A DNA stretch of 51,071 nucleotides from Lachnospiraceae bacterium (GTDB lineage: Bacteria > Bacillota > Clostridia > Lachnospirales > Lachnospiraceae), in assembly GCA_024682835.1 (NCBI GenBank), contig JAIKYU010000115.1:1-51071 (forward strand), in the 5' to 3' direction. The notes under the pieces are model-generated. The model worked only from the letters and a program-made list of their open reading frames with translations. It did no database searches and was not told where the DNA came from. Positions 1 through 8,558 of the stretch are shown in pieces. Position numbers and translations under genes: made by a program. Position 1 is the first letter of the stretch; every line of letters starts with the position of its first letter.

Positions 1-2400
1 TTTGAAGGCTGCACAAGCCTGCCTGCCGTCCGGTTCCCTGCTACCCTGGAATCCATTGGAACCGGAGCGTTCAAAGGATCGCTGATGGGAGGGGGCACGC
101 AGACGAGCTACGGGGATGTGGTGATTCCCGCGAGTGTGGGCCACATCGGATATGACGCGTTTCGCGGCTGCGGTCATCTGGAAACGGTGACCTTTGAGAA
201 CTACGAGGGAGCGGGTGTGCCCGCCGAAATTGAATTTGGCTATCATTATACCAATCATGTTCTGACGGGAGAGGGGGACACCTTCTCCGAATGTCCGAAC
301 CTGATCTGTGTGACTCTTTCGAATAAAACGCAGACCCTGCCCGGCTATTTTGCCGCGAATGACGCAAATCTGGTGCATCTGATTGCACCCTACGCCGTGA
401 CCGGGATCGGAACGAAGGCTTTCTACGTGGAGAACGAGTGCGGGATCGTGCTGACGACAGAGAGCGATTCAGTCAGGAACTACAACTGGGAATCGGATCA
501 CCGTCTGGTATCCTCTTCGGCAGCCGCTGTCCGTCTGGAGGAGGAGTCGATCACGATCAGGAAGGGAGAGACGAGGACGCTGACAGCAACGGTGATTACG
601 GTTCCGGAGGACGCCGCGAAGCCCGGTCTGGTGTGGAAGAGCGACGACAACTATGAGACTTACGTAAAGGTTGACCAGAGCGGCAGGGTGACGGGAGTGA
701 GAGCGTGTCCCTATGAGTTAACCGTTACGGCAACCGCTGCCGGAAACGGCGGATCCGCTTCCTGCAAGGTGAAGGTGACGGATTCATCGGAAGAGCAAAA
801 GGTAACGGGCGTGAAACTGAACCGGAACGAGCTCACCCTCGGCATTGGCAAAACCTACCTGCTGACGGCGACGGTCACACCGGCAGATGCGGCCGATAAG
901 GCGGTTTCCTGGACATCCGACAAAGAGTCGGTCGCCAGAGTGGATTCCCTCGGCAGAGTGACCGGTGTTTCCGAGGGGCAGGCGACCATCACCGTGATCA
1001 CGCATGACGGAGAAAAGAAGGACACCTGTGTGGTTACGGTCAGAGAGGGAGCACCCGATCCGACGCCCACACCGACGCCGACGGATTCCGCTTCCGGTCT
1101 GAGCCCCGAGGCAACCATGACGGAGGACGGCAAGGTGTTCCTGGTGAAGGGACAGACCCATGTCATCGGCGAGGGATGGGCAATTAACGGAAACACGAAG
1201 ATCATCACCCTGAAGAGAGGCGTGATCACCGCCAAAAAGGCAGATTCACAGCCCGTTACGCTGACGAAGGACGGCGAGATCTGCAAGGTTTATGTGTCTC
1301 TTCCTTCGGTGAAGGTGGGAGGAAAGAAGAGCGCAAGGCTCACCCTCGGCGGCAGCGCACAGGTCACCCTCGGGGGTATTCCCGGCGCCTATCTTTCCTA
1401 CTATCCGGTGAGCTGGGTGTCCTCCAATCCGGCGGTTATTTCCCTTGACACGCCGGTGAACGGCATGATAACCGCAAGGGCGGTCGGCAGGGGCAGTGCA
1501 AAGGTCACGGCCTATGTCGGCGGCAAACCCTACCGGGTCACCCTGACAGTTGCCAATGCGGGAGCGGTTATACCGAAAAAAATCGCTTCCGAAGCGACGA
1601 TCGTGATGGATCCGATGCAGAGTGTGGTGCTGAAATACAGCTCCTTCAAGCCGAAGAATGCGACATGGAGCTCCGCGGACGATCCGCTTAGGGACACGGC
1701 CGTCAACGCCCGGAGCGTCGTTACGGCGAAGGGCAACGGCGTGGTGCAGGTGAAGCTCTCAAACGGAAAGCTCACCGCCGTGGGAGAAGGAGAGACCACC
1801 CTTGTGGGTGAGAACGGCGGAAGAAGGGTGACCCTGCACATTCAGGTGCGCGCGCTTCCCTCCAATCCGCTGGTTTATTTAAAGACGGGCGCAAGCAAAA
1901 AGCTCACCGCACCGAGACTCAAGGCGAACGCTGCTGCCTGGGAAACCGTGTCCGGTTCCGATGCCAATGTGCTGACTTCCTGGGAGAAGGGACAGGTCAA
2001 GGCGACATCTGTTCTGCCGGAGGGAGCGGAAGGCGGACACGCACAGGTCAGATGCAGCTGGAAGCCGGTGGAGTCCGGAAACGGATTCACCTACTACTAC
2101 GATGTGTTTGTGGAGAATCCGTCCCTGCGCGAGGATGCGTCCGCCGGTTTCGCGAAGGGGACAAAGACCGGCCAGTATACCCTGTCCCTGACGGAGGGTC
2201 AGTCCTTCTCGCTGAAGGAGCACTACGGCAATATCAGTCAGGATGTATTCTGGACCAGCAGCAATGCGACAATTGCCTATGTGGATGAATACGGAACGGT
2301 GCACGCCAACACCATCGGCAAGACCGGCAACGCGGTACTGCAGGCCAGAGTGGACGGTGTGCTGCTCAAGGTGACCGTGACGGTTTCAAAGGCGCCGTAA
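1..2400 (+). CDS. Secreted surface protein with BspA-like leucine-rich repeats and Ig-like (Big_2) domains, 5' partial
   Basis: The reading frame is open from the first base of the window, so the gene begins upstream; the ATG at 85 is internal. The first ~150 codons read as BspA/LRR_5-type repeats (FEGCTSLPAV, SVGHIGYDAFRGCGHLETV), a fold common in secreted proteins of gut and oral anaerobes. At about nt 520-780 and 800-1045 follow two bacterial Ig-like (Big_2) domains with the usual L-x-x-G-x-T-x-x-L-T-A-T-V core and the closing SGRVTGV / LGRVTGV turn. A Pro-Thr linker (PTPTPTPT, about nt 1060-1085) leads to several more degenerate Big_2-like modules up to the stop. The C terminus (VTVSKAP) has no LPXTG motif and no membrane helix, so the protein is probably secreted or held by other modules in the missing N-terminal part. 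Ligand and role cannot be read from the sequence. A GC-rich inverted repeat just after the stop (about 2404-2420) lacks a T tract. Confidence 0.8.
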   Translation, partial: FEGCTSLPAVRFPATLESIGTGAFKGSLMGGGTQTSYGDVVIPASVGHIGYDAFRGCGHLETVTFENYEGAGVPAEIEFGYHYTNHVLTGEGDTFSECPNLICVTLSNKTQTLPGYFAANDANLVHLIAPYAVTGIGTKAFYVENECGIVLTTESDSVRNYNWESDHRLVSSSAAAVRLEEESITIRKGETRTLTATVITVPEDAAKPGLVWKSDDNYETYVKVDQSGRVTGVRACPYELTVTATAAGNGGSASCKVKVTDSSEEQKVTGVKLNRNELTLGIGKTYLLTATVTPADAADKAVSWTSDKESVARVDSLGRVTGVSEGQATITVITHDGEKKDTCVVTVREGAPDPTPTPTPTDSASGLSPEATMTEDGKVFLVKGQTHVIGEGWAINGNTKIITLKRGVITAKKADSQPVTLTKDGEICKVYVSLPSVKVGGKKSARLTLGGSAQVTLGGIPGAYLSYYPVSWVSSNPAVISLDTPVNGMITARAVGRGSAKVTAYVGGKPYRVTLTVANAGAVIPKKIASEATIVMDPMQSVVLKYSSFKPKNATWSSADDPLRDTAVNARSVVTAKGNGVVQVKLSNGKLTAVGEGETTLVGENGGRRVTLHIQVRALPSNPLVYLKTGASKKLTAPRLKANAAAWETVSGSDANVLTSWEKGQVKATSVLPEGAEGGHAQVRCSWKPVESGNGFTYYYDVFVENPSLREDASAGFAKGTKTGQYTLSLTEGQSFSLKEHYGNISQDVFWTSSNATIAYVDEYGTVHANTIGKTGNAVLQARVDGVLLKVTVTVSKAP

Positions 2401-2481
2401 TCTCCGGCGCCCTGCCGGCCGCTTGAAGAGCACGAAAAAGGTAACAACCGCGTGGGATCACACGTGAGGATTCCGGATGAT

Positions 2482-2515
2482 TTGACTGGTAATATCCCGG
2501 ATACGGGAGTATAAT
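2482..2515 (+). promoter_or_regulatory. Candidate promoter for the rnf operon with unusually long spacer
   Basis: A TTGACT hexamer (2482-2487) and a perfect TATAAT (2510-2515) lie upstream of rnfC, but 22 bases separate them instead of about 17. The spacer contains the inverted repeat TCCCG-GATA-CGGGA. A hexamer at normal spacing (TGGTAA) is poor. Either an activator works on the long spacer, or the -10 acts with a weak -35. The dispersed repeat at 2537-2587 would then lie in the transcribed leader. Confidence 0.35.
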
Positions 2516-2536
2516 GAAATATTGTCAGGATTGTGC

Positions 2537-2587
2537 GTGTATGCGCAGCGAAGCGAAGCAACGAAGCAATCCGTGGACATCCTATGA
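2537..2587 (+). repeat. Dispersed repeat, rnf-leader copy
   Basis: The segment GTGTATGCGCAGCGAAGCG followed by AAGCAACGAAGCAATCCG and TGGACATCCTATGA recurs upstream of iorA. The last 30 bases match 32352-32381 at 27 of 30 positions and are close to 32295-32324; the first half matches 32264-32300 apart from an 8-base insertion there. It lies about 40 bases before rnfC. No coding potential is evident. Confidence 0.7.
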
Positions 2588-2628
2588 TGTAACCGGAACA
2601 TCACAATTCATTTCAAGAGGGGTGGGAG

Positions 2629-3945
2629 ATGGCAAATCGAACGTTTTTCGGTGGGATCCATCCGTACGAGGGCAAGGAGCTCTCCAAGGATAAGCCCATC
2701 AAGACCATTTTACCGGGCAAGGAACTGGTCTATCCATTGTCTCAACATATCGGTGCACCGGCAAAGCCCATCGTTGAAAAGGGGGATCATGTCCTTGTGG
2801 GGACAAAGATCGCCGAGGCGGGAGGCTTCGTCTCCGCTCCGATCTATTCCTCGGTCTCCGGCACGGTGAAGGGGATTGAAAAGCGCCGGGTGGTTACCGG
2901 AGCGATGGTGGATTCCATCATCATCGAAAACGACGATCAGTATGAAGAGGTCGAGTGGCCCGAAATGAAGCCCGTGGAGGAGATGACCACGGAGGAAAAG
3001 ATCGCCCTCGTCCGTGAGGCGGGTGTCGTCGGCATGGGAGGTGCTGGCTTCCCCACGGCTGTCAAGCTTTCACCCAAGGAGCCGGATCGGATCGACTACG
3101 TGATCGCCAACTGCTCGGAGTGCGAGCCTTATCTGACCTCGGACTACAGACGGATGATCGAGGAGCCGGAGCTTCTGATTGACGGTCTGCGCATCGCGGT
3201 GAGCCTGTTCCCGAATGCGCGGGGCATTCTTGCCGTCGAGGACAACAAGATGGATGCCGCAAAACTCCTTAAGGAAAAGCTCGGCGATGATCCCAAGCTC
3301 TCCGTCAGGGTGGTGCAGACAAAATATCCGGAGGGGGCGGAGCGTATGCTCATCTATGCCTGCACCGGGCGTGAGATCAATTCCTCCATGCTGCCCGCCG
3401 ATGCCGGATGCATCGTGGACAACGTGGATACGCTCTGCGCCGTGGGACGGGCCGTCCGGGAGGGACGCCCGCTGATGGAGCGGATTGTCACGATTACCGG
3501 GGATGCGATCACCGATCCCTGCAACTATAAGGTGCGCATCGGCATGAACTACAGGGATCTGATCGAGGATGCCGGGGGCTTTGTCTCCGAGCCTGCCAAG
3601 ATCATTTCCGGCGGCCCCATGATGGGCTTTGCCATTTTTGATCTCGATGTGCCGACGACCAAGACGGCTTCCGCGATCACCTGTCTGACAAAGGACGCGG
3701 TGGCGGAGCTTGCACCGAGCGCCTGCATCAACTGCGCAAAATGTGTCGACGTGTGTCCGGAACGCCTGATTCCCAAGAATCTCGCCGATGCCGTGGAAAA
3801 CGGCCAGGAGGAGCGCTTCCTTGCAGAATACGGTATGGAGTGCTGCGAGTGCGGATGCTGCAGCTATATCTGCCCCGCCAGAAGGCAGCTCACCCAGCTG
3901 ATCAAGGGCATGCGCAAGATCCAGCTTGCGAAGAGGAGGAAATGA
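2629..3945 (+). CDS. rnfC: Rnf complex subunit C, NADH-binding iron-sulfur protein
   Basis: RnfC is the peripheral subunit of the Rnf complex where NAD+ is reduced with electrons from ferredoxin. The 438-residue protein starts with the typical N-terminal motif FFGGIHPYEGKE. A glycine-rich nucleotide/FMN-binding loop, GMGGAGFPTAVK, begins at about residue 135. Two 4Fe-4S motifs lie near the C terminus: CINCAKCVDVCP (366-377) and CCECGCCSYICP (405-416). The length is that of the short clostridial RnfC, without the long Ala/Lys-rich tail of proteobacterial forms. A purine-rich ribosome binding site (AGGGGTGGGAG) precedes the ATG. It is first in a six-gene operon; rnfD begins 6 bases after its stop. 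Confidence 0.97.
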   Translation: MANRTFFGGIHPYEGKELSKDKPIKTILPGKELVYPLSQHIGAPAKPIVEKGDHVLVGTKIAEAGGFVSAPIYSSVSGTVKGIEKRRVVTGAMVDSIIIENDDQYEEVEWPEMKPVEEMTTEEKIALVREAGVVGMGGAGFPTAVKLSPKEPDRIDYVIANCSECEPYLTSDYRRMIEEPELLIDGLRIAVSLFPNARGILAVEDNKMDAAKLLKEKLGDDPKLSVRVVQTKYPEGAERMLIYACTGREINSSMLPADAGCIVDNVDTLCAVGRAVREGRPLMERIVTITGDAITDPCNYKVRIGMNYRDLIEDAGGFVSEPAKIISGGPMMGFAIFDLDVPTTKTASAITCLTKDAVAELAPSACINCAKCVDVCPERLIPKNLADAVENGQEERFLAEYGMECCECGCCSYICPARRQLTQLIKGMRKIQLAKRRK

Positions 3946-3951
3946 GAATCC

Positions 3952-4938
3952 ATGAATGAAGAGAATACCAAACTGAGAAGGGTTTCATCCAATCCGCACG
4001 TCCGCAGCGCAGTGACCACCTCCAACATCATGTTCTGGGTCGTGATTGCGCTTCTGCCGGCAGCAGGCTACGGCGTCTATCATTTCGGCGCAAACGCGCT
4101 GGTGATTCTTCTGCTGTCTGTCCTGTCCACGGTGGGCTCGGAATACATCTACGAAAAACTGATGAAGAAGCCGGTGACGATCGGTGATTTTTCCGCCGTG
4201 GTGACCGGGCTTCTCCTGGGCATGAACCTGCCCTCCACCGTGGTGTGGTATGTGCCGGTGCTGGGCGGAATCTTTTCGATTGTGGTCGTGAAGATGCTCT
4301 TTGGCGGCCTGGGTCAGAACTTCATGAATCCGGCTCTCGCCGGTCGGTGCTTCCTTTTGATTTCGTTTCCGGCAGCCATGACCAACTTTGCCCTCGATGC
4401 CGTCTCTACGGCGACACCGCTTGCCATGATCAAAAACGGTGAGGAGGTTAATGTGCTCAACATGGTGATCGGCAACATCCCCGGAACGATCGGAGAGACC
4501 TCCATGATCGCCATTGTGATCGGGGCGTGCATCCTGATTCTGCTCGGGATCATCGATCTCAGGATTCCTGGCAGCTACATCGTTTCGTTCGCCGCCTTTG
4601 TGGTGATTGTGCAGCTGGTGAAGGGCAACGGCTTCCATCCGGCTTACCTGTCCGCGCAGCTTGCGGGCGGCGGTCTGATGCTCGGCGCGTTCTTCATGGC
4701 GACGGATTACGTAACCAGCCCCATCACCAACAAGGGCAAGTATATTTACGGCATCTTTCTAGGCCTGATGACCGGCATCTTCCGTATGTTTGCGACGAGT
4801 GCGGAGGGCGTTTCCTATGCGATCATCCTCGGCAACCTTCTCGTGCCGTTAATTGAGAAATGGACGCTGCCGCGGGCCTTCGGCATCAAAAAGCCGGTGA
4901 AGGCATCCGGGAAGGGAAAGGAGGCGAAGGAGGCATGA
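3952..4938 (+). CDS. rnfD: Rnf complex subunit D, membrane flavoprotein
   Basis: RnfD is an integral membrane subunit of the ferredoxin:NAD+ oxidoreductase and carries a covalently bound FMN. The 328-residue sequence has about nine hydrophobic segments, beginning with IMFWVVIALLPAAGYGVYHF. The FMN attachment motif is visible as STATP at residues 152-156, with Thr155 the likely attachment residue by family analogy. The conserved loops GLGQNFMNPALAGR and FFMATDYVTSPITNKGK are present. The C terminus is a short Lys/Glu-rich cytosolic tail. The gene follows rnfC by 6 bases, with its GAGGAGG ribosome binding site inside the end of rnfC, and overlaps rnfG by four bases, so translation is probably coupled. 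Confidence 0.97.
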   Translation: MNEENTKLRRVSSNPHVRSAVTTSNIMFWVVIALLPAAGYGVYHFGANALVILLLSVLSTVGSEYIYEKLMKKPVTIGDFSAVVTGLLLGMNLPSTVVWYVPVLGGIFSIVVVKMLFGGLGQNFMNPALAGRCFLLISFPAAMTNFALDAVSTATPLAMIKNGEEVNVLNMVIGNIPGTIGETSMIAIVIGACILILLGIIDLRIPGSYIVSFAAFVVIVQLVKGNGFHPAYLSAQLAGGGLMLGAFFMATDYVTSPITNKGKYIYGIFLGLMTGIFRMFATSAEGVSYAIILGNLLVPLIEKWTLPRAFGIKKPVKASGKGKEAKEA

Positions 4939-5540
4939 AGGACACAATCAAGAACGCGCTGATTCTTTTCGCCATCACGCTTGTTGCCGGTGCGCTGCTC
5001 GGCATTGTCTATGAGGTGACCAAGGAACCGATCCGCATACAGAAGGAACTGGCGGAGCAGAAGGCCAGCCAGGAGGCTTATCCGGAGGCTACCTTCGAGG
5101 AGTATGAAGGCTTTGACGAAGCACAGGCAGCCGCTCTGCTTTCCGGGGACGAGGCATATGCCAAGGTTTCCATCAATGATGTGCAGGTGGCAAAGCTTAA
5201 CGGGCAGCCTGCGGGCTATGTGATCCAGATCACCACAATGGGCTACGGCGACGACATCACCTGGACGCTCGGCCTGACAGACGACGGTCAGGTCAACGGA
5301 ATTGCCCTCATTTCCATCAACGAGACGCCGGGTCTCGGCATGAACGCGGAAAAGGTGCTGGTGCCGCAGTTTGACGACGTGGATATTCCGGCGTCCTTCT
5401 TCACGGTGACCAAAACCGCGGATAATCTTTCGGATACCATCGATGCGATTTCCGGCGCGACGATTACCTCGCGTGCCATTACAAACGGTGTCAATGCCGG
5501 TCTTCTGTACTATGAGACGTACTTAAAGGAGGTGTCATGA
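4935..5540 (+). CDS. rnfG: Rnf complex subunit G, periplasmic-side FMN protein
   Basis: RnfG is a single-pass membrane protein with an outward-facing domain that carries covalent FMN. I start it at the ATG at 4935, where it overlaps the rnfD stop as ATGA and has an AAGGAGG site just upstream. A longer frame from 4860 would add 25 low-complexity residues read out of frame from rnfD. The 201-residue product has one N-terminal membrane helix (residues about 7-25), then the FMN-binding domain. The flavin attachment motif SGAT occurs at residues 173-176 in AISGATITSRA, with Thr176 the expected FMN site. The motif NETPGLG, typical of RnfG/NqrC, is also present. It overlaps rnfE by four bases. Confidence 0.96.
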   Translation: MKDTIKNALILFAITLVAGALLGIVYEVTKEPIRIQKELAEQKASQEAYPEATFEEYEGFDEAQAAALLSGDEAYAKVSINDVQVAKLNGQPAGYVIQITTMGYGDDITWTLGLTDDGQVNGIALISINETPGLGMNAEKVLVPQFDDVDIPASFFTVTKTADNLSDTIDAISGATITSRAITNGVNAGLLYYETYLKEVS

Positions 5541-6304
5541 TGAGCGACGGCGCAAAAAAGGGAGCGCTGGGTCTGCCGGCGGATTCCTCGGGAGAACGCT
5601 TTTTCAACGGACTGATCGCGGAGAACCCGACGCTGGTTCTGATGCTGGGTATGTGTCCGACGCTTGCGGTCACGACCTCCGCGACCAACGGACTGACCAT
5701 GGGACTGGCGACGACAGCGGTTCTTGCCCTGTCCAATCTGATGATTTCCCTGCTCAGGAAAATCATCCCGGACACGGTGCGTATTCCGGCGTTTATCGTC
5801 GTGATCGCCTCCTTCGTCACCCTGGTGCAGCTGCTGATCCAGGCCTATCTGCCGGGCTTGAACGACGCGCTGGGCGTATATATCCCGCTCATCGTCGTCA
5901 ACTGCATCATCTTCGGCAGAGCGGAGGCCTACGCATCGAAGCACGGTGCGATTCCGTCCTTCTTTGACGGGCTGGGCATGGGACTGGGATTCACCTGCTC
6001 CATCACAATCATGGGCTTCTTCCGCGAGTTTATCGGCGCGGGCACGGCGTTCGGCATCCAGATTCTGGGCGACGGCACGATTCTTCCCGGTCCCGTCGGC
6101 AATTTCTTCGGGATGTACCAGCCGGTGTCGATCTTTATCATGCAGTCGGGAGCCTTTATCGTGCTGGCCTTCATGATTGCGGCGATGAATAAGATCAAAA
6201 AATCAAGAGCGCAGAAGGGGAAGGATGTGTCAAAGTTCCGCGATGCGTCCGATACGGACACCCTGGTGAAGGAAGCGGTGAGTGAAGGAGGTGCCGAAGC
6301 ATGA
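5537..6304 (+). CDS. rnfE: Rnf complex subunit E, membrane protein
   Basis: RnfE is one of the two homologous six-helix membrane subunits that, with RnfA, form the inverted-repeat core of the complex. The 255-residue sequence shows six hydrophobic segments, the family motifs ENPTLVLMLGMCPTLAVT near the N terminus and IPLIVVNCIIFGRAEA in the middle (the conserved NC in the core helix). The C terminus is a charged cytosolic tail of about 45 residues. An AAAGGAGG site lies upstream; the gene starts inside the rnfG stop and either of two adjacent ATG codons (5537 or 5540) could be used. Confidence 0.97.
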   Translation: MMSDGAKKGALGLPADSSGERFFNGLIAENPTLVLMLGMCPTLAVTTSATNGLTMGLATTAVLALSNLMISLLRKIIPDTVRIPAFIVVIASFVTLVQLLIQAYLPGLNDALGVYIPLIVVNCIIFGRAEAYASKHGAIPSFFDGLGMGLGFTCSITIMGFFREFIGAGTAFGIQILGDGTILPGPVGNFFGMYQPVSIFIMQSGAFIVLAFMIAAMNKIKKSRAQKGKDVSKFRDASDTDTLVKEAVSEGGAEA

Positions 6305-6888
6305 GTGCAACAATCGCTGTTCTGTTTTCGATCATGATCACCGCCTCACTGGTCAACAACGTGGTTTTGAGCCAGTTCCTCGGCCTCTGTCCGTTTCTGG
6401 GGGTGTCGAAGAAAATCAGCTCCGCGGCGGGTATGGGCGGCGCCTGCATCTTTGTCATCACGGTGGCCTCCGCGGTCTGCGGACTGATCTATCAGTTCAT
6501 TCTTGCACCGCTGGATCTGGTGTATCTTCAGACGATCGTGTTTATCCTCGTGATCGCCATGCTGGTGCAGTTCGTGGAGATGTTTTTGAAGAAGTATGTG
6601 CACTCCCTTTATGAAGTGCTGGGCGTGTATCTTCCGCTCATCACGACCAACTGCGCGGTGCTGGGAGTCGCGCTCTTAAATGTCCAGAACGAATACAACA
6701 TTCTGGAGGGCATCATCTGCGGCTTTGCCACGGCGCTTGGCTTTACGATCGCGATCGTCATCCTTGCGGGACTTCGCGAAAAGATGGAATACAACGATGT
6801 GCCGGAATCCTTCAAGGGAATGCCGATGGTGCTTCTGACGGCAGGACTTATGGCAATCGCGTTTGTCGGTTTTTCAGGGCTCAGATAA
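6301..6888 (+). CDS. rnfA: Rnf complex subunit A, membrane protein
   Basis: RnfA is the partner of RnfE in the membrane core. The 195-residue protein has six predicted helices and the signature motifs LVNNVVLSQFLGLCPFLGVS (N-terminal) and YLPLITTNCAVLGVALL (middle), the two Cys-containing half-motifs related by inverted topology. The length is the family norm (about 190-195). The start codon overlaps the rnfE stop (ATGA), and an AAGGAGG site is present in the rnfE end. Confidence 0.97.
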   Translation: MSATIAVLFSIMITASLVNNVVLSQFLGLCPFLGVSKKISSAAGMGGACIFVITVASAVCGLIYQFILAPLDLVYLQTIVFILVIAMLVQFVEMFLKKYVHSLYEVLGVYLPLITTNCAVLGVALLNVQNEYNILEGIICGFATALGFTIAIVILAGLREKMEYNDVPESFKGMPMVLLTAGLMAIAFVGFSGLR

Positions 6889-6916
6889 GCGGACGGTGAT
6901 CGGATAGGAGGCAGCT

Positions 6917-7714
6917 ATGGTAACTGGGGTATTGTTATCGGTGTTGATTGTTGCAGGCGTCGGGATCCTGATCGGACTCTTCCTGGGCATCGCGTCGAAC
7001 AAGCTTCATGTGGAGGTGGATGAAAAGGAGGTTGCCGTTTTGGGAGCGCTCCCCGGCAACAACTGCGGCGGCTGCGGTTTCCCCGGCTGCTCGGGACTGG
7101 CAGCGGCGATCGCAAAGGGCGAAGCGCCGGTGGGACAGTGCCCGGTCGGCGGGGAGCCGGTTGCGGCGGTCATTGCCGGCATCATGGGCGTGGAAGCCGG
7201 CAGCGGAGAGAAGATGGTCGCCTTCGTGCACTGCCGCGGAACCGCGGAGAATGCGGAGGTGAAATATGAATACTACGGAGCGAGCGACTGCCGTGTGATC
7301 GATCAGGTGCCCGGCGGTGGCCCCAAGGTGTGTGAATTCGGCTGTCTTGGGGGAGGAACCTGCGTGAACGTCTGCCCGTTTGATGCGATTCATGTGGTGG
7401 ACGGCGTGGCCGTAGTGGACAAAGATGCCTGTAAAGCGTGCGGCAAGTGCGTGGTCATTTGCCCGAGACATCTGATTGACCTGGTGCCTTACAAGGCGAC
7501 CCAGTCTGTGACCTGTATGTCCAAAGCAAAGGGACCGGTGGTGATGAAGGCCTGCAAGACTGGCTGCATCGGCTGCGGGATCTGTGCGAAGAACTGCCCT
7601 GCCGGAGCCATTACGGTGGAGGACAATGTGGCACGGATCGATCAGGAAAAATGCGAGCATTGCGGCCTGTGTGCGGAGAAGTGCCCGAAGAAGGCCATTG
7701 TGACCATCGCGTAA
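6917..7714 (+). CDS. rnfB: Rnf complex subunit B, multi-cluster ferredoxin-like protein
   Basis: RnfB accepts electrons from reduced ferredoxin and passes them into the complex. The 265-residue protein has an N-terminal membrane anchor (residues 3-24), then the RnfB 4Fe-4S domain NNCGGCGFPGC with Cys50, Cys53, Cys58 and Cys75. Further Cys motifs follow: CEFGCLGGGTCVNVCP, CKACGKCVVICP, CKTGCIGCGICAKNCP and CEHCGLCAEKCP. These suggest several more 4Fe-4S clusters; clostridial RnfB is known for extra clusters compared with proteobacterial forms. A strong TAGGAGG site precedes the ATG, 28 bases after rnfA. It is the last gene of the operon, and a GC-rich hairpin follows. Confidence 0.97.
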   Translation: MVTGVLLSVLIVAGVGILIGLFLGIASNKLHVEVDEKEVAVLGALPGNNCGGCGFPGCSGLAAAIAKGEAPVGQCPVGGEPVAAVIAGIMGVEAGSGEKMVAFVHCRGTAENAEVKYEYYGASDCRVIDQVPGGGPKVCEFGCLGGGTCVNVCPFDAIHVVDGVAVVDKDACKACGKCVVICPRHLIDLVPYKATQSVTCMSKAKGPVVMKACKTGCIGCGICAKNCPAGAITVEDNVARIDQEKCEHCGLCAEKCPKKAIVTIA

Positions 7715-7766
7715 GCGGGAAGCTCTCCATTACGATCGCGAGTATAATCGGAAATGCGAGTACCGG

Positions 7767-7792
7767 ATGCCGCGGGGTTGCTCCCGCGGCAT
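7767..7792 (+). terminator. GC-rich hairpin after rnfB
   Basis: A perfect 10-base stem, ATGCCGCGGG / CCCGCGGCAT, closes a 6-base loop 50 bases after the rnfB stop. There is no T tract behind it, so it may be a weak or factor-dependent terminator, or a stabilising 3' end for the rnf mRNA. Confidence 0.5.
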
Positions 7793-7845
7793 AACTGTAC
7801 TCCCTGTAAAAACCGGCCGAAGCTGCCGGAATGAGGCTGCTCATC

Positions 7846-8529
7846 ATGTCAAACGAAAGAGATTTCAAAAAAGCACTGGAGGGAAAGGATCTCCCGATCC
7901 TGACGCTGGACAATCGCTGGCATAAGCTGTTTACGCAGAAACAGAAAACGCCGGAAATCGAAAAGCTTGCGGAGGAGGTGACCGAGCTGATGAGCCGCCA
8001 GGCAAAGCTCCGTGAGGACGAGAAAAAGGTGAAGGCGCTCAAGAAAAAGCTTATGGGGGAGATCATGGAGCTCAGAGCCCAGGTGATGAGCGAAGGGGAG
8101 AAGTCGCGCGCAGCCAGGGAACTGGACGATCACACACGTCTGATCAACGAATGCAACGAAAAGATCGAGGAGTATCAGGATGAACAGATCGGCCTTCCCA
8201 GAGAGATCTATCAGAAGAATCTGCGGCTGATGATGCTGTCCATGGACATCTGCTATGAGAAGCTTCATCGCAACAGTGAAAAGATTTCCGTGATTGACGA
8301 GTGGATCGCCGGGATCCGCGTGGAATTAAAAAAGCAGGTCATAGAGAAGCAGGAGAAGGAGATCGAAAACTTCAATCTCTATTCGTATATGCACCACATT
8401 TTCGGCGCGGAGGTGATGGAGATCTTTGACATCAATTACGATCCGGAAAAGCAGCATCCGATCCGCACCATGGACATCAACGCCCGGACGGGTGCCCTCA
8501 ACGACAACGGGATTAAGAAAGGCTCCTGA
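7846..8529 (+). CDS. Conserved coiled-coil protein of unknown function
   Basis: I do not recognise a named family. The start is placed at the second ATG (MSNERDFKK), which has a GAGG element nine bases upstream; the ATG at 7831 would add five residues and has no ribosome binding site. The 227-residue product is highly charged and mostly helical. Residues about 38-165 alternate Glu/Lys with hydrophobics (LAEEVTELMSRQAKLRED, NECNEKIEEYQDEQIGLP), as in an antiparallel coiled coil. The C-terminal region (residues about 180-205, YMHHIFGAEVMEIFDINYDP) appears globular. There is no signal peptide or membrane helix, so it should be cytosolic. It is followed 29 bases later by nnr, possibly in one transcript. 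Confidence 0.75.
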   Translation: MSNERDFKKALEGKDLPILTLDNRWHKLFTQKQKTPEIEKLAEEVTELMSRQAKLREDEKKVKALKKKLMGEIMELRAQVMSEGEKSRAARELDDHTRLINECNEKIEEYQDEQIGLPREIYQKNLRLMMLSMDICYEKLHRNSEKISVIDEWIAGIRVELKKQVIEKQEKEIENFNLYSYMHHIFGAEVMEIFDINYDPEKQHPIRTMDINARTGALNDNGIKKGS

Positions 8530-8558
8530 AGGGGCTTTGACGGGACAGGAGTGACGGC

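Noticed and set aside
1..2400. Sortase-anchored surface protein
   Set aside because: The C terminus has no LPXTG motif, membrane helix or basic tail.
3985..4638. Long minus-strand frames opposite rnfD and many other genes
   Set aside because: They are shadows of well-supported genes in a GC-rich genome: no ribosome binding sites and no recognisable domains.
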